A stretch of 64,000 nucleotides of DNA, taken from positions 62,001 to 126,000 of the forward strand of contig NZ_JACBYB010000007.1 of assembly GCF_013415365.1 (NCBI RefSeq). Direction: 5' to 3'. The DNA is from Gemella sp. GL1. GTDB taxonomy: Bacteria; Bacillota; Bacilli; Staphylococcales; Gemellaceae. Below are positions 1-8,920 of the stretch, piece after piece. The notes below the pieces were generated by a model, which was not told the origin of the DNA, ran no database searches, and worked only from the letters and a program-made list of their open reading frames with translations. Numbering within the stretch: position 1 is the first letter of the stretch; every line of letters begins with the position of its first letter. Made by a program: the position numbers and the translations under genes.

Positions 1-1082
<1,082 letters not shown>

Positions 1083-1087
1083 CTAAT

Positions 1088-1116
1088 AGTAAGCGTTTTT
1101 TTACAATTACATTATA
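1088..1116 (-). promoter_or_regulatory. probable glpK promoter region with cre-like half site
   Basis: On the minus strand a TATAAT box (1111-1116) lies 40 bases before the glpK start. No good -35 box is visible. Between it and the ribosome binding site is AAAAACGCTTACT, a partial match to the CcpA cre consensus. CcpA control of glpK is common in Firmicutes, but this match is imperfect. Confidence 0.35.
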
Positions 1117-1283
1117 TAAAATTATAGCCTGTAATCCTTATCATTTTTTTTATTTTTTAGAAAAAATATGATACTTTCTACTAATCTCAAATAAAATTTC
1201 CTATGAAACTGAAAAGTAGCCTCCAAATAAGTCAGCTAAACTTTCACAATCATAAGAATACACTATTTACATTCTAATATTAA

Positions 1284-1320
1284 AAAGCTATTTTAGAAAG
1301 TATTTCTCTAAAATAGCTTT
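1284..1320 (-). terminator. intrinsic terminator after the ABC operon
   Basis: Perfect 14-bp stem (1284-1297 with 1307-1320) and a 9-base loop. On the minus strand the stem ends in five T, as expected for termination of the ABC transporter operon that ends at 1425. Confidence 0.75.
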
Positions 1321-1424
1321 ATATAGCAAATATCATTATTTTTCTGTTTTTATATCATTTACCAATTTTTCTAATTCTATACAGCAATTGCTTATTAAGG
1401 AATTTTTCTCTACATTTCTATTAT

Positions 1425-2123
1425 CTATCTCCAGTTTATTTTTATTTTTCTTATCATTGTAAATAAGAAGCCACATATAAGCGTAATGATTGAATTAATT
1501 ACTAAAGTATACTTTGAAAATAAAGAGTAGTCTATTTCTTTTTCAAACAATGTTAAAGGAAGAATTGTCGTATATATATTTCTAATTCCTTCATTAGAAT
1601 TTACTCCTATCATTACAAATCCTAATTCATCTTTAAATACTAGATTGAAGATGACAGGATAAATAGCAATTAAAACTAACAAACTAAATAAGATTAGATT
1701 AGTAGCGAATTTTTTTGAATTTATAGATCTAAAGAAATATAGAAGTAAAATTAAGATACTAAAGTATGAAATTAATGAAATTGTCTTTTGAATAAAATCA
1801 TACAGATTAAAGTTACTATATATTATGTAATATATTAGATTAAATACAATAAGTATCGCAGATAAAATAACTAAAACTTCATGGATACTATATTTTAGTG
1901 TATGGTAAAAATAATATCTTTTAGTATAAATAAATTCATATAAAAAATATGTAGATAAGGCAATCATAATTGTTGTTGACGTCAATATCCATATAGCATT
2001 TATCATTGTTAAGATAGGATTATCTATATACTTCATCAATAACCTGAAAAAGAGAGCTATTATAGACATATAGGCAAATATTTTTATATAGTTTAGTGAT
2101 AATCTCTTTATTAAGGTTAGCAT
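1425..2123 (-). CDS. ABC transporter membrane subunit
   Basis: Integral membrane protein of 232 residues with about six hydrophobic helices, and no recognisable extracellular domain. It is coupled to the ABC ATPase gene just upstream: its ATG lies inside the last codons of that gene, with a 7-base overlap (2117-2123). Pairs like this (single ATPase plus small poorly conserved permease) are typical of YtrB/BcrA-like exporters and drug or peptide efflux systems; the substrate is unknown. The frame stops at 1425, but the next frame stays open to 1336 with a codon pattern that looks coding, right up to the terminator. The true C-terminus may therefore have been lost to a one-base slip in an A-rich run (see findings). 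Confidence 0.8.
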   Translation of the reverse strand: MLTLIKRLSLNYIKIFAYMSIIALFFRLLMKYIDNPILTMINAIWILTSTTIMIALSTYFLYEFIYTKRYYFYHTLKYSIHEVLVILSAILIVFNLIYYIIYSNFNLYDFIQKTISLISYFSILILLLYFFRSINSKKFATNLILFSLLVLIAIYPVIFNLVFKDELGFVMIGVNSNEGIRNIYTTILPLTLFEKEIDYSLFSKYTLVINSIITLICGFLFTMIRKIKINWR

Positions 2124-2794
2124 ACTTTATTTACCTCCTTAAAAATTTCATCTAATTTTCTATCTTGATATTGTTTTCTTAATTTCTCAGTCTCTTCGTA
2201 TAAAAGAATTTTCCCATCATTTATAAAAATTACTTCATCAAAAATTTTCTCCATATCAGAAACTATATGAGTACTGATAATCGCCAGACTATTAGCTTTT
2301 CTAAAATTTTCTATTAAGTAAATCATGGTATCTCTAGTTAGTGGATCTACTGCTGCTAATGGTTCATCAAATAAATAAAAATCTACATCATGTGCTAAAC
2401 CAAATACAAGATGTATTTGTTCCTTCATACCTTTAGAATAGTCTGCAATTTTTTTATTGTCATCTATTTTTAAATAATCTAGCATCTTTTTTGCTCTTGT
2501 AACATTAAAATCTTCATATAATACTGAAAATTCTTTCATACAAGTTTTTATTGTCATTTCCTTAGGTATAAATTCTGCATCAGGTATTAAAAATATTCTA
2601 TTATTCCCCTTTATAATTTTCCCTGTATATTTTTGATAAACATCAGCAATAGCATTCAATAAGGTTGTTTTCCCTGCACCATTAGGTCCCAACAAGGCTA
2701 TTATTTGATTTTTATTTTTTATTTCTAAAGATATATTATTTAATATCTTATTATTTCTGGAAAAAGAAAAATCTAAATTTAAAATCTTCAACAT
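2117..2794 (-). CDS. ABC transporter ATP-binding subunit
   Basis: ATPase of 225 residues that powers the membrane subunit encoded next to it. Walker A is GPNGAGKT at residues 36-43. The signature is degenerate (YSKGMKEQ instead of LSGGQ), as is usual in the bacitracin/EcsA-like exporter group. Walker B is LFDEPLAAVDP, followed by the H-loop STH. The ribosome binding site AGGAGG precedes the ATG at 2794. It is the first gene of a two-gene operon whose promoter lies about 150 bases upstream. No GntR-type regulator, often found with such pairs, is present on either side. Confidence 0.92.
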   Translation of the reverse strand: MLKILNLDFSFSRNNKILNNISLEIKNKNQIIALLGPNGAGKTTLLNAIADVYQKYTGKIIKGNNRIFLIPDAEFIPKEMTIKTCMKEFSVLYEDFNVTRAKKMLDYLKIDDNKKIADYSKGMKEQIHLVFGLAHDVDFYLFDEPLAAVDPLTRDTMIYLIENFRKANSLAIISTHIVSDMEKIFDEVIFINDGKILLYEETEKLRKQYQDRKLDEIFKEVNKVC

Positions 2795-2951
2795 TTCCTA
2801 GTCCTCCTATAATATTAAAATTATTTAAATTTATTTCAATCTAATTTTCTTTTTATTTACTATATTACAATCATCCAAAATTCTAAAATCCAATTAAGAA
2901 TAAGCCTATAATTTATTTAGTATTTTCTAGATATGAATACTTTATACCTTA

Positions 2952-2981
2952 ATTATATCCGCTTACATTTTTTTTTGTCAA
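2952..2981 (-). promoter_or_regulatory. promoter of the ABC transporter operon
   Basis: Minus-strand TTGACA (2976-2981) and TATAAT (2952-2957) with an 18-bp spacer. The spacer holds TGTAAGCG, the left half of a cre-like site. The predicted start point near 2945 gives an untranslated leader of about 150 bases with no obvious structure. Confidence 0.7.
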
Positions 2982-3081
2982 GGTTTTCAAAGTTCTTTGA
3001 AAATAAGTCTTAAATTTTTATTTTCTTTACAAAATTTTATAGCAAGATTATTTAATTAATATTTTTATAGGGTTTATTTGA

Positions 3082-3090
3082 TGGTATAAT
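3082..3090 (+). promoter_or_regulatory. extended -10 promoter of the 3126 gene
   Basis: TGGTATAAT at 3082-3090 is a perfect extended -10 element 36 bases before the start codon. The -35 region is only AT-rich. AAAGGAG at 3112-3118 is the ribosome binding site. Confidence 0.65.
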
Positions 3091-3125
3091 CAAAATATAT
3101 AAAATTTTTATAAAGGAGAATTTTA

Positions 3126-4028
3126 ATGAAGAGTATAATCATCAAACATTGGATAGCATACTTATATCTATTTGCAGTTTTCCTATTATTTACTGGGCGT
3201 GGAATATGGTATTGGCAGCATCCTATTGAATTTATGAATACAGATTTCTTTGCGTTTTCTTTCAATTTTGCAGCTGCATTTATAATTTCTTTAGTTGTTT
3301 CCAAATTCTTATTTGAAATTCCACCATTACGAGAAGAAAAGACAGATAATAGCGTAATGATTAAATCCATTAATTATCTTACACTACTTACTTTTATTAT
3401 ATGGGGAATTTACATTTTTTATTGTATTAATAAAAATATTTTATACCCTGGATTTAGTAACATGCTAATAATATTTTTTATAAAACAATATTTTGACTCT
3501 AGATTTCCTACTAATATATCCTATGAAAATAAAAAAATCGACTTATATTTTCCTTTATGGGTATGGCACTACCATTTAAATGATAAAAAAGAAAGAAAGA
3601 TAAGTCGTAATGAAATTATTGTATTGATTCCTAGATCAAATGATATAAAACTTGTTAGTGAATCTATAGGTAAACTCGATAGGGATCAGATAATTTATTT
3701 ACGCATAGCTCTTACAAACTCTAAAAATTATAATTTAATTATAAGAATAGCCAATTATGTATTAAAGTTAATTCCCACACTAGTTGGATCAGGTGGTGTA
3801 TATGCAATATTTAATAATCTTTCAAAAAATAATAATTTTGAATTAATACTTGCTACTATTAATATTTCAATTATTATTGTTATCATTATTTATATAACTT
3901 ATTATATAAATAATATATTTAATTATGAACTCATAAAAAACATTTTACTTGATATAATAGATGATATACTTGAAAGCAGAGATATTTCAACTAAAAATAC
4001 AAAAGAAAAATCTAACAAATTAAAATAA
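3126..4028 (+). CDS. membrane protein of unknown function
   Basis: I do not recognise the family. The 300-residue protein has two pairs of hydrophobic helices in the first 130 residues (near 8-28, 45-65, 85-105, 110-125). A polar, lysine-rich stretch follows (about 135-215), then two more strongly hydrophobic helices near 220-235 and 245-265, and a lysine-rich tail. The segment WVWHYHLNDKKERK in the middle is unusual in being His/Trp rich. AAAGGAG lies 8 bases before ATG. The gene stands alone, with its own extended -10 promoter and its own terminator. Protein-level A/T-rich codon use is like that of its neighbours. Confidence 0.8.
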   Translation: MKSIIIKHWIAYLYLFAVFLLFTGRGIWYWQHPIEFMNTDFFAFSFNFAAAFIISLVVSKFLFEIPPLREEKTDNSVMIKSINYLTLLTFIIWGIYIFYCINKNILYPGFSNMLIIFFIKQYFDSRFPTNISYENKKIDLYFPLWVWHYHLNDKKERKISRNEIIVLIPRSNDIKLVSESIGKLDRDQIIYLRIALTNSKNYNLIIRIANYVLKLIPTLVGSGGVYAIFNNLSKNNNFELILATINISIIIVIIIYITYYINNIFNYELIKNILLDIIDDILESRDISTKNTKEKSNKLK

Positions 4029-4073
4029 GAGTAACCATGGATTAATACTTACCCAACTTTTCTCAACCTTATA

Positions 4074-4107
4074 AAAACTCTCTAGATTTACCTAGAGAGT
4101 TTTTTTA
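4074..4107 (+). terminator. terminator of the 3126 gene
   Basis: Perfect 11-bp stem (4075-4085 with 4092-4102), 6-base loop and a run of T. Confidence 0.9.
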
Positions 4108-4386
4108 TTCATCACATCAGATATTATATAAATATATTATTCAGAAACTAAATATTAAATACGTGCTTTTTATTGACTGTTCTTCTCTACACTAGTCCTG
4201 CATGTAATATCCTTTTATTATATATTTATATCCAATAATAAATCTAGTTTAATAATATAATTAAATCCATTTTGTATTTCCCAATCAAATTTCCATCTCT
4301 TATGAAGTTCAATAATAAAAATAATAATAAACTTTGCTTACCAGCATCAGTATACTCAACTTAATCCACCGCTCTATCTGCTAACT

Positions 4387-5046
4387 TTAAAGATACTTAC
4401 TTGCTTCCCTAATACTTAACTTATCCATTTTATCTTGCTGTTCTTGTATAAAAGCAATTACCCACTCCTTATTTGTCTTTGAGTACTCTCTTAGTACCCA
4501 TCCTATAGCTTTGTTTATAAAAAATTCATCTGTATTCAAACTATTAAGTATAATATTTTTTAGATTTCTAGTATTAGTTTTTTCCTTTAATCTTAATTGA
4601 TATTCTATTGCAGTTCTTTTTATCCATATATTTTCTTCATTTGACCACTCTAACATTAATTGATGCACTCTTTCATCTTTAATTGCTATATTGCCAATAA
4701 CCTGTGTAAGAACATCTATAGTATCCCACCAAGATTTATCCCTTATTAATTTCCTAATTTTTGAAATATCTTTATAAAATAAAAAGTCTTTCATTTTAAG
4801 TAGGTAATCACATACAAGATATTGAAATTCTCTATGTTCATTCTCATAACATTGAAATAAAAACTCCCAATCTACAGCCCCATTTTTCTTTTCAGTTTTC
4901 AAAAATTCATTATAGATTTTTCTCCTTTCAGGAGTTGCAATTCCAAAAAATAAAAATTTATTTCTCATATATTTTGACATTGAAATGGCTTTTATTTCAT
5001 TTCGATGTTTTTCAAATTGCTCTTCTATATTCCTGTACTTACTCAT
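4387..5046 (-). CDS. AlkD-type DNA alkylation repair protein
   Basis: HEAT-repeat DNA glycosylase family that removes bulky or positively charged alkylated bases. The 219-residue length is typical. Family hallmarks are visible: DKSWWDTIDVL in the middle (the WWDxxD segment that holds catalytic Trp and Asp residues), WIKRTAIEYQLR, and near the end NKAIGWVLREYSKTN, the conserved C-terminal helix. Substrate choice is inferred from the family. The gene is monocistronic, with gene-poor DNA on both sides. Upstream there is no strong Shine-Dalgarno match before ATG at 5046, so the start is less certain than the family call. Confidence 0.88.
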   Translation of the reverse strand: MSKYRNIEEQFEKHRNEIKAISMSKYMRNKFLFFGIATPERRKIYNEFLKTEKKNGAVDWEFLFQCYENEHREFQYLVCDYLLKMKDFLFYKDISKIRKLIRDKSWWDTIDVLTQVIGNIAIKDERVHQLMLEWSNEENIWIKRTAIEYQLRLKEKTNTRNLKNIILNSLNTDEFFINKAIGWVLREYSKTNKEWVIAFIQEQQDKMDKLSIREASKYL

Positions 5047-5510
5047 ATTTTCTATCTTTTTCGATATCCTACCAAGTCATATGTTAGCTAATAACTCTAC
5101 TCTTAGTATCAATATCATTCTCCTTTATTTATTGTATATCTTTCTCCATAATCATCTCTATTTAAAATCCATAATCAATCATATATCTTCTTAAAATAGC
5201 ATAATCATCACTATATGTTTTCAAAAAACTATTTACTTACAGTATAACATCCTTATATAATTGATTTAACAAGTATAAAAATATAATCATTTTTAAGATA
5301 TAGTAGGTAGTCTTCCATCCCCTAATATCTATTATTGTTTCTTTCTCCATTTTTCCTCTACTTAAAAAATTGTTAAATATTTATAGACTTCTATTTCTGT
5401 ATCCAAGTCATTCTCAACTAATCTTATATTATTCAAATAAATTAAAGAGAAATGTTTAAATCTAATATAATTTTTGTTATTACAATGTTTTATTTTTATT
5501 TTTCTATTAT
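5047..5510. other. gene-poor AT-rich stretch
   Basis: About 460 bases with no open frame that I can support on either strand and no clear hairpin or repeat. It lies between alkD and the decayed gene that begins at 5511 and may be part of the same decaying locus. Confidence 0.5.
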
Positions 5511-6030
5511 TTAATTTAACTGTATTTCTTTTTCTAATGGATTCTTACGAATAAACGGTACTGATGTCAAAATTTTTACTAGTTTACAATTATTGTGTTT
5601 TGATATTAATCTTTCAAAATAGGTATGGTTGAAACTTTTCTGATTCTCTTTCCTTATTTTTCTATATTCTTTTAAACTTGTTTCTCCTAGGATAAATAAA
5701 TCTTCTATTATCTTTTAAGATAGTATATAGATTAGTTCATCTTTTGTATTTATATCTATATTTTCTTTATTTTTAATTTTTAATACCTTTTCTGATTTTT
5801 TTTCATATTTTATTCTCCCCCAATATTCAAGGGACAATTATTAAGATTTTAGTAAAATTTTTTCATACCCTTGTTCATACTTAGGAAATTTTATCTACTT
5901 ATATTTGTTCTTTAACCTCATTCTTATAATATTAATTTTTTTATCTTAGTTTTTATTCTATTTCCTGTATTCATTAATTTCTTCCCCAATATTATAATAG
6001 TACTCTATCTATATATTGCCTTCTATATTA
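5511..6030 (-). pseudogene. heavily decayed gene, in-frame stops
   Basis: One minus-strand frame keeps a coding-like amino-acid pattern over about 170 codons but is interrupted by at least seven stop codons. The last 67 codons (5714 down to 5514) are open and read like a real protein, for example GETSLKEYRKIRKENQ and LVKILTSVPFIRKN, ending at TAA 5511-5513. Before the TAA at 5715-5717 the same frame reads EYWGRIKYEKKSEKVLKIK, and further upstream YYYNIGEEINEYRK and KYEQGYEKILLKS. No frameshift is needed to join these parts. I do not recognise the family. Accumulated nonsense mutations in one frame are what an old, inactivated gene looks like. Confidence 0.45.
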
Positions 6031-6131
6031 ATAACTCTATATACCAGTAATTATATTAAAGTCTCAACCCTACTAATTTCATAATGTTCTATGTATTTAA
6101 TAGATTAAAAATTTATATTACTTCATATTAA

Positions 6132-6153
6132 AAAGCCTTTATTTAAAGGCTTT
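6132..6153 (-). terminator. terminator of rlmD
   Basis: Stem AAAGCCTTT/AAAGGCTTT (6132-6140 with 6145-6153) and a T run on the minus strand, three bases past the rlmD stop codon. Confidence 0.85.
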
Positions 6154-6156
6154 CTT

Positions 6157-7500
6157 TTAGTTTTTTGTCATCAAAACTACACACTCAACATTAGGCGTCT
6201 GCGGAAACATATCGATAGGTTGAACTGTCCTTAACTTGTACCTTTTAGTTAATATTCTTAAGTCTTTAGCGAGTGTTGATGGATTGCATGATACATAGAC
6301 TATTCTTTTTGCTCCTACATTTAGTAAATTTTTAGCCAAGTATCCTAGTCCCGTACGTGGTGGATCTACGATAGCAACATCAAATTTGTAAGCCTCTCTT
6401 TTTAGTTTTGGCAAGATTTTACTTGCATCTCCCACAGAATAATTGCAATTATCCAACCCATTTAATTCTGCATTATCTTCAGCATTCTTAATAGCTTCTT
6501 CTACAATATCAATTCCATAAACTTCTTTGCAGTTCTTACTAATATATTGTCCAATAGCACCTACACCACAATAGGCATCCAATACAATATCATCTTTATC
6601 TAAATCAGCAAATTCTAAAACTTTATCATATAAATTTTTCGTTTGCTTAGGATTTAATTGGAAAAATGAGTTAGCTGATAATTTGTACTCAATATGACCT
6701 ATTTTTTCAATAATGTAGTCACTTCCATATAAAGTGATATTTTCCGTCCCCATAACTAAATGATCTTTATCATTGGTGATATTCAAAATTATAGATTTAA
6801 CTATTCTTTCACGTTTCAATTCCCTAACAAGTCTATCTAATCCATCAATTTTTTTAGAATTTGCAACAAAGATTACCTGCATATCACCATTATAGAATGA
6901 TACTCTTGTTGAAATATATTTAATACCAACATATTTCTTAGAAATTGATACTGGAACCTTAAATTTAGCAATATATTTTTTGCATTGTTCAATAATCCTA
7001 TTAGCTGCTTCAGTTTGGACTATACAGTCCTTAATATCTACTAATTGGTTAGTCCCTTCTTTATACAATCCTGCAACAACCCTACCTTCCTTACTTATAG
7101 CAACAGGAAATTGATTTTTATTTCGGTAATGGTATTCTTTTGGAGATGGCATGGTTTTGGCAATCTTATTTTCAGGATTCTTGATATTTAAATATTTATT
7201 AAATGCGTCAAGAACTATATCACGTTTATATTCTAATTGCTTTTCATATTCAACATGAGCTAAAGCATAGGCCCCTGATTCTAGAAATTCTTTTCTTACA
7301 TTTTCTCTCCTATAAGGAGATTTTTCTAACACTGTTAATAATCTAGCTTTAATATATTTTTCGTTTTCTTCTTCAATCTGACATCTGATTACTTCATCAG
7401 GTAATGCTCCTTTTACAAAAGTAATTTTTTTACGATAGTATCCAATTCCTTCTCCATTTATTCCTATTTTTTTTATTGTAAGTGTAATTTTTTTTGTCAT
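6157..7500 (-). CDS. rlmD: 23S rRNA (uracil-5-)-methyltransferase RlmD/RlmCD
   Basis: SAM-dependent RNA m5U methyltransferase of the TrmA/RumA family, 447 residues. The N-terminal TRAM (OB-fold) domain covers about residues 1-60. The Rossmann methyltransferase half has DAYCGVGAIGQY (SAM motif I, about residue 310), VDPPRTGL, and YVSCNPSTLAKD with the catalytic cysteine near the C-terminus. The 4Fe-4S cysteines of E. coli RumA are missing: the usual C-x5-CGGC segment is replaced by SGAYALAH. In Gram-positive bacteria one such enzyme (RlmCD) can modify both U747 and U1939, so the exact target is not settled by sequence. It is followed by its own terminator. Confidence 0.92.
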   Translation of the reverse strand: MTKKITLTIKKIGINGEGIGYYRKKITFVKGALPDEVIRCQIEEENEKYIKARLLTVLEKSPYRRENVRKEFLESGAYALAHVEYEKQLEYKRDIVLDAFNKYLNIKNPENKIAKTMPSPKEYHYRNKNQFPVAISKEGRVVAGLYKEGTNQLVDIKDCIVQTEAANRIIEQCKKYIAKFKVPVSISKKYVGIKYISTRVSFYNGDMQVIFVANSKKIDGLDRLVRELKRERIVKSIILNITNDKDHLVMGTENITLYGSDYIIEKIGHIEYKLSANSFFQLNPKQTKNLYDKVLEFADLDKDDIVLDAYCGVGAIGQYISKNCKEVYGIDIVEEAIKNAEDNAELNGLDNCNYSVGDASKILPKLKREAYKFDVAIVDPPRTGLGYLAKNLLNVGAKRIVYVSCNPSTLAKDLRILTKRYKLRTVQPIDMFPQTPNVECVVLMTKN

Positions 7501-7528
7501 ATTGTTTATTCACTCCATTATATTTTAA

Positions 7529-7551
7529 GAAAAAAAGCCCCTGTTGGGACT
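7529..7551 (-). terminator. terminator after the SE1561 gene
   Basis: Short GC-rich stem AGCCCC/GGGACT (one G-U pair) followed by a run of seven T on the minus strand, directly after the stop at 7556. Confidence 0.8.
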
Positions 7552-7555
7552 AATT

Positions 7556-7711
7556 TTATTTAATCGTTTTTATCTCAGTATCTAGCTCTTCTAATAAAGC
7601 TATTAATCTATCAACTTGTGTTAAGTCAACACTTTCAGGCTCAATGCTATCTAGTTCATTAGCAATGTTTTCAAATTTAGTTTTTAATTCTTCTAAAATA
7701 TTAGCAGACAT
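7556..7711 (-). CDS. SE1561-family small protein
   Basis: Short acidic helical protein of 51 residues. The segment DSIEPESVDLTQVDRLIALL matches the small conserved Bacillales SE1561 family (about 50 residues, function unknown). I chose ATG 7711 because AAGGAG lies at the right distance in front of it; an in-frame ATG at 7741 would add ten residues but would place this ribosome binding site inside the gene and has none of its own. It is a single gene. Its promoter (TTGTTT, 17 bp, TATAAT with a TG extension, read leftward) lies inside repeat block A, at the junction with a mobile-element remnant. Confidence 0.7.
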   Translation of the reverse strand: MSANILEELKTKFENIANELDSIEPESVDLTQVDRLIALLEELDTEIKTIK

Positions 7712-7740
7712 AATAGACTCCTTAATTGTTCTTAATTTCA

Positions 7741-7910
7741 TTATATCAAACCTTATTAATCAAAACAACCATAAACAACCTCAACTTAGTAAATATAAGT
7801 AGTTTTATAAAAATATAAAAATATAAAATTTTAAACGACATCTATTAAACTTAAAAATCCTAATTAAAATTATATATCCTGCTCGGATTTTAATTAAAAA
7901 ATAAAAAACT
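7741..7910. repeat. diverged repeat block A (partner at 33599-33788)
   Basis: This block and the one at 33599-33788 align over their length: TTATATCA, then TTATTA-TCAAAACAACC-TAAACAACCT (one or two changes), then TCTATTAAACTTAAAAA and finally TGCTCGGATT followed by an AT run. The left end contains the promoter of the SE1561 gene; the right end leads into the promoter of a small mobile-element operon. It may be an attachment-site region. No direct-repeat partner was found at the other end of the remnant. Confidence 0.6.
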
Positions 7911-7938
7911 TAACTTTTTATAAGTTATAACGTATAAT
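7910..7938 (+). promoter_or_regulatory. promoter of the small remnant operon
   Basis: TTAACT (7910-7915), 17-bp spacer, TATAAT (7933-7938). Within the spacer AACTT-N5-AAGTT is a short palindrome that could be an operator. Confidence 0.65.
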
Positions 7939-7970
7939 ATAATTATAAAGAAAGGAGGTGAAAAATAAAG

Positions 7971-8135
7971 ATGAGTAATCTTAGAAAGATAAGATCTAGA
8001 CGAAAGAAAAAAGAACAAGACAAATTGAAAGTAATAGGTTTTTTACAATTTATAACTGTATTACTTCAATTAATAACAATTGTTTATTTACTAATAACAT
8101 TCATATTACAATTGTATATAATATTTTTCAAATAG
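7971..8135 (+). CDS. small membrane protein of a mobile remnant
   Basis: 54 residues: a very basic N-terminus (RKIRSRRKKKEQDK) followed by one or two hydrophobic helices from about residue 21 to the end. It has a strong ribosome binding site AAAGGAGG (7951-7958) and a consensus promoter. It is the first of three closely spaced small genes on the plus strand, opposite to the flanking host gene. Function unknown; a cytoplasm-positive single-span protein fits the topology. It is not found elsewhere in the window. Confidence 0.6.
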   Translation: MSNLRKIRSRRKKKEQDKLKVIGFLQFITVLLQLITIVYLLITFILQLYIIFFK

Positions 8136-8144
8136 GAGATTTGT

Positions 8145-8336
8145 ATGAAAACAAGTGATGCACAAAAAAGAGCTAGCGCTAAGTGGGATAGTAATAATAG
8201 ACAAAAAAAGAATTATATAGTGAAAAAATCAACAGCTAAAAGTTTTATAAAAGTTGCAGAAACAGAAGAAGAATTAAGAGAATTAGAGGACTTAATTGAA
8301 GAAAGAAGAAAAAAATTAAAAAAACTTTATAAATAA
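8145..8336 (+). CDS. small basic mobile-element protein
   Basis: 63 residues starting MKTSDAQKRASAKWDSNNRQ, then STAKSFIKVAETEEELRELE and a long Lys/Glu-rich helix to the C-terminus. The opening segment and the STAKSFIK motif are typical of small proteins in Firmicutes phages, ICEs and plasmids that resemble ribbon-helix-helix DNA-binding proteins. The exact role is unknown. Its ribosome binding site (TAGGAG) overlaps the stop codon of the gene before it, so the two are translationally coupled. Confidence 0.65.
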   Translation: MKTSDAQKRASAKWDSNNRQKKNYIVKKSTAKSFIKVAETEEELRELEDLIEERRKKLKKLYK

Positions 8337-8363
8337 GCAGGCAGGTTGCAGAAAGGAGACAAA

Positions 8364-8501
8364 ATGGAAAACGAAATGAACTTAAGTGAGTTGTTAAAAG
8401 AATTAGCCGAAGAAAACCAAACAAGAAAAATACTTGAAATCTTAAAAGAAAGCGAAAGTTTGGAAGAGGCTATAAAAAAAATAGAAGCCTTATTAAAATA
8501 A
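8364..8501 (+). CDS. tiny acidic coiled-coil protein
   Basis: 45 residues, starting MENEMNLSELLKELAEENQT and ending in EAIKKIEALLK. It is all helix by composition, with regular Leu/Ile spacing that suggests a short coiled coil. AAAGGAG lies 7-8 bases before the ATG. It is the third gene of the remnant operon, 27 bases after the basic protein, and is followed by a terminator. Being acidic next to a basic partner, it could bind it; this is an inference. Confidence 0.5.
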   Translation: MENEMNLSELLKELAEENQTRKILEILKESESLEEAIKKIEALLK

Positions 8502-8525
8502 GACTTCTTACAAAATAAAAATTTG

Positions 8526-8548
8526 CAGGTGGTACTTGCCACCACCTG
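8526..8548 (+). terminator. terminator of the remnant operon
   Basis: CAGGTGGT/ACCACCTG stem (8526-8533 with 8541-8548) with a 7-base loop; the T tract is weak (TTAGATTTATT). Confidence 0.6.
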
Positions 8549-8590
8549 TTAGATTTATTATAAAACAAAGTCAAGAAAAAGGCAATAGTT

Positions 8591-8880
8591 ATGAGAAAAG
8601 AAATAGAAGAACTTTTAAACAGTGATATTACAGTGTACAAAATTTCAAAAAAACTGGCATATCAACTAAAAGTATTTATACGTTAAAATCCGGTAAAAGA
8701 AATATCGGAAATTTAACTTTGGATACAGTTGAAAAATTATATGAATTTTATTTAAAAAACTTCAACAAAAGCCCTAACCTTATAGTTAATATAACTTATA
8801 AAGTGATTATAAAACAAATAACATATTTGCGTCATTCTCTAATATTATCACTTTTAATTGAGTTTACATTAGATATATGA
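8591..8880 (+). pseudogene. frameshifted helix-turn-helix regulator
   Basis: Starts MRKEIEELLNSDITVYKISK, then hits a run of seven A (8647-8653) and stops after 32 residues. Adding one A restores a frame that reads KTGISTKSIYTLKSGKRNI, then NLTLDTVEKLYEFYLKN, which is a textbook XRE-like helix-turn-helix of the small phage type. The restored frame stays open to 8880, although the original protein probably ended near 8770. The single-base loss in a homopolymer could be a dead gene, a phase-variable gene or a sequencing error. It is the last trace of the remnant before prsA. Confidence 0.6.
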
Positions 8881-8886
8881 TATAGT
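8858..8886 (+). promoter_or_regulatory. prsA promoter
   Basis: TTGAGT (8858-8863), 17-bp spacer, TATAGT (8881-8886), then AAGGAG at 8906-8911 before ATG 8921. Confidence 0.6.
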
Positions 8887-8920
8887 AGTTAAATATACTC
8901 AAATTAAGGAGAATTAAAGT

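Noticed and set aside
3074-3370. Minus-strand open frame of 98 codons
   Set aside because: It lies opposite the start of the 3126 membrane protein gene, which has a promoter and ribosome binding site.
4203-4325. Second decayed gene on the minus strand (ELHKRWKFDWEIQNGFNYII)
   Set aside because: Only about 35 coding-like codons with no start or context; too short to separate from chance in AT-rich DNA.
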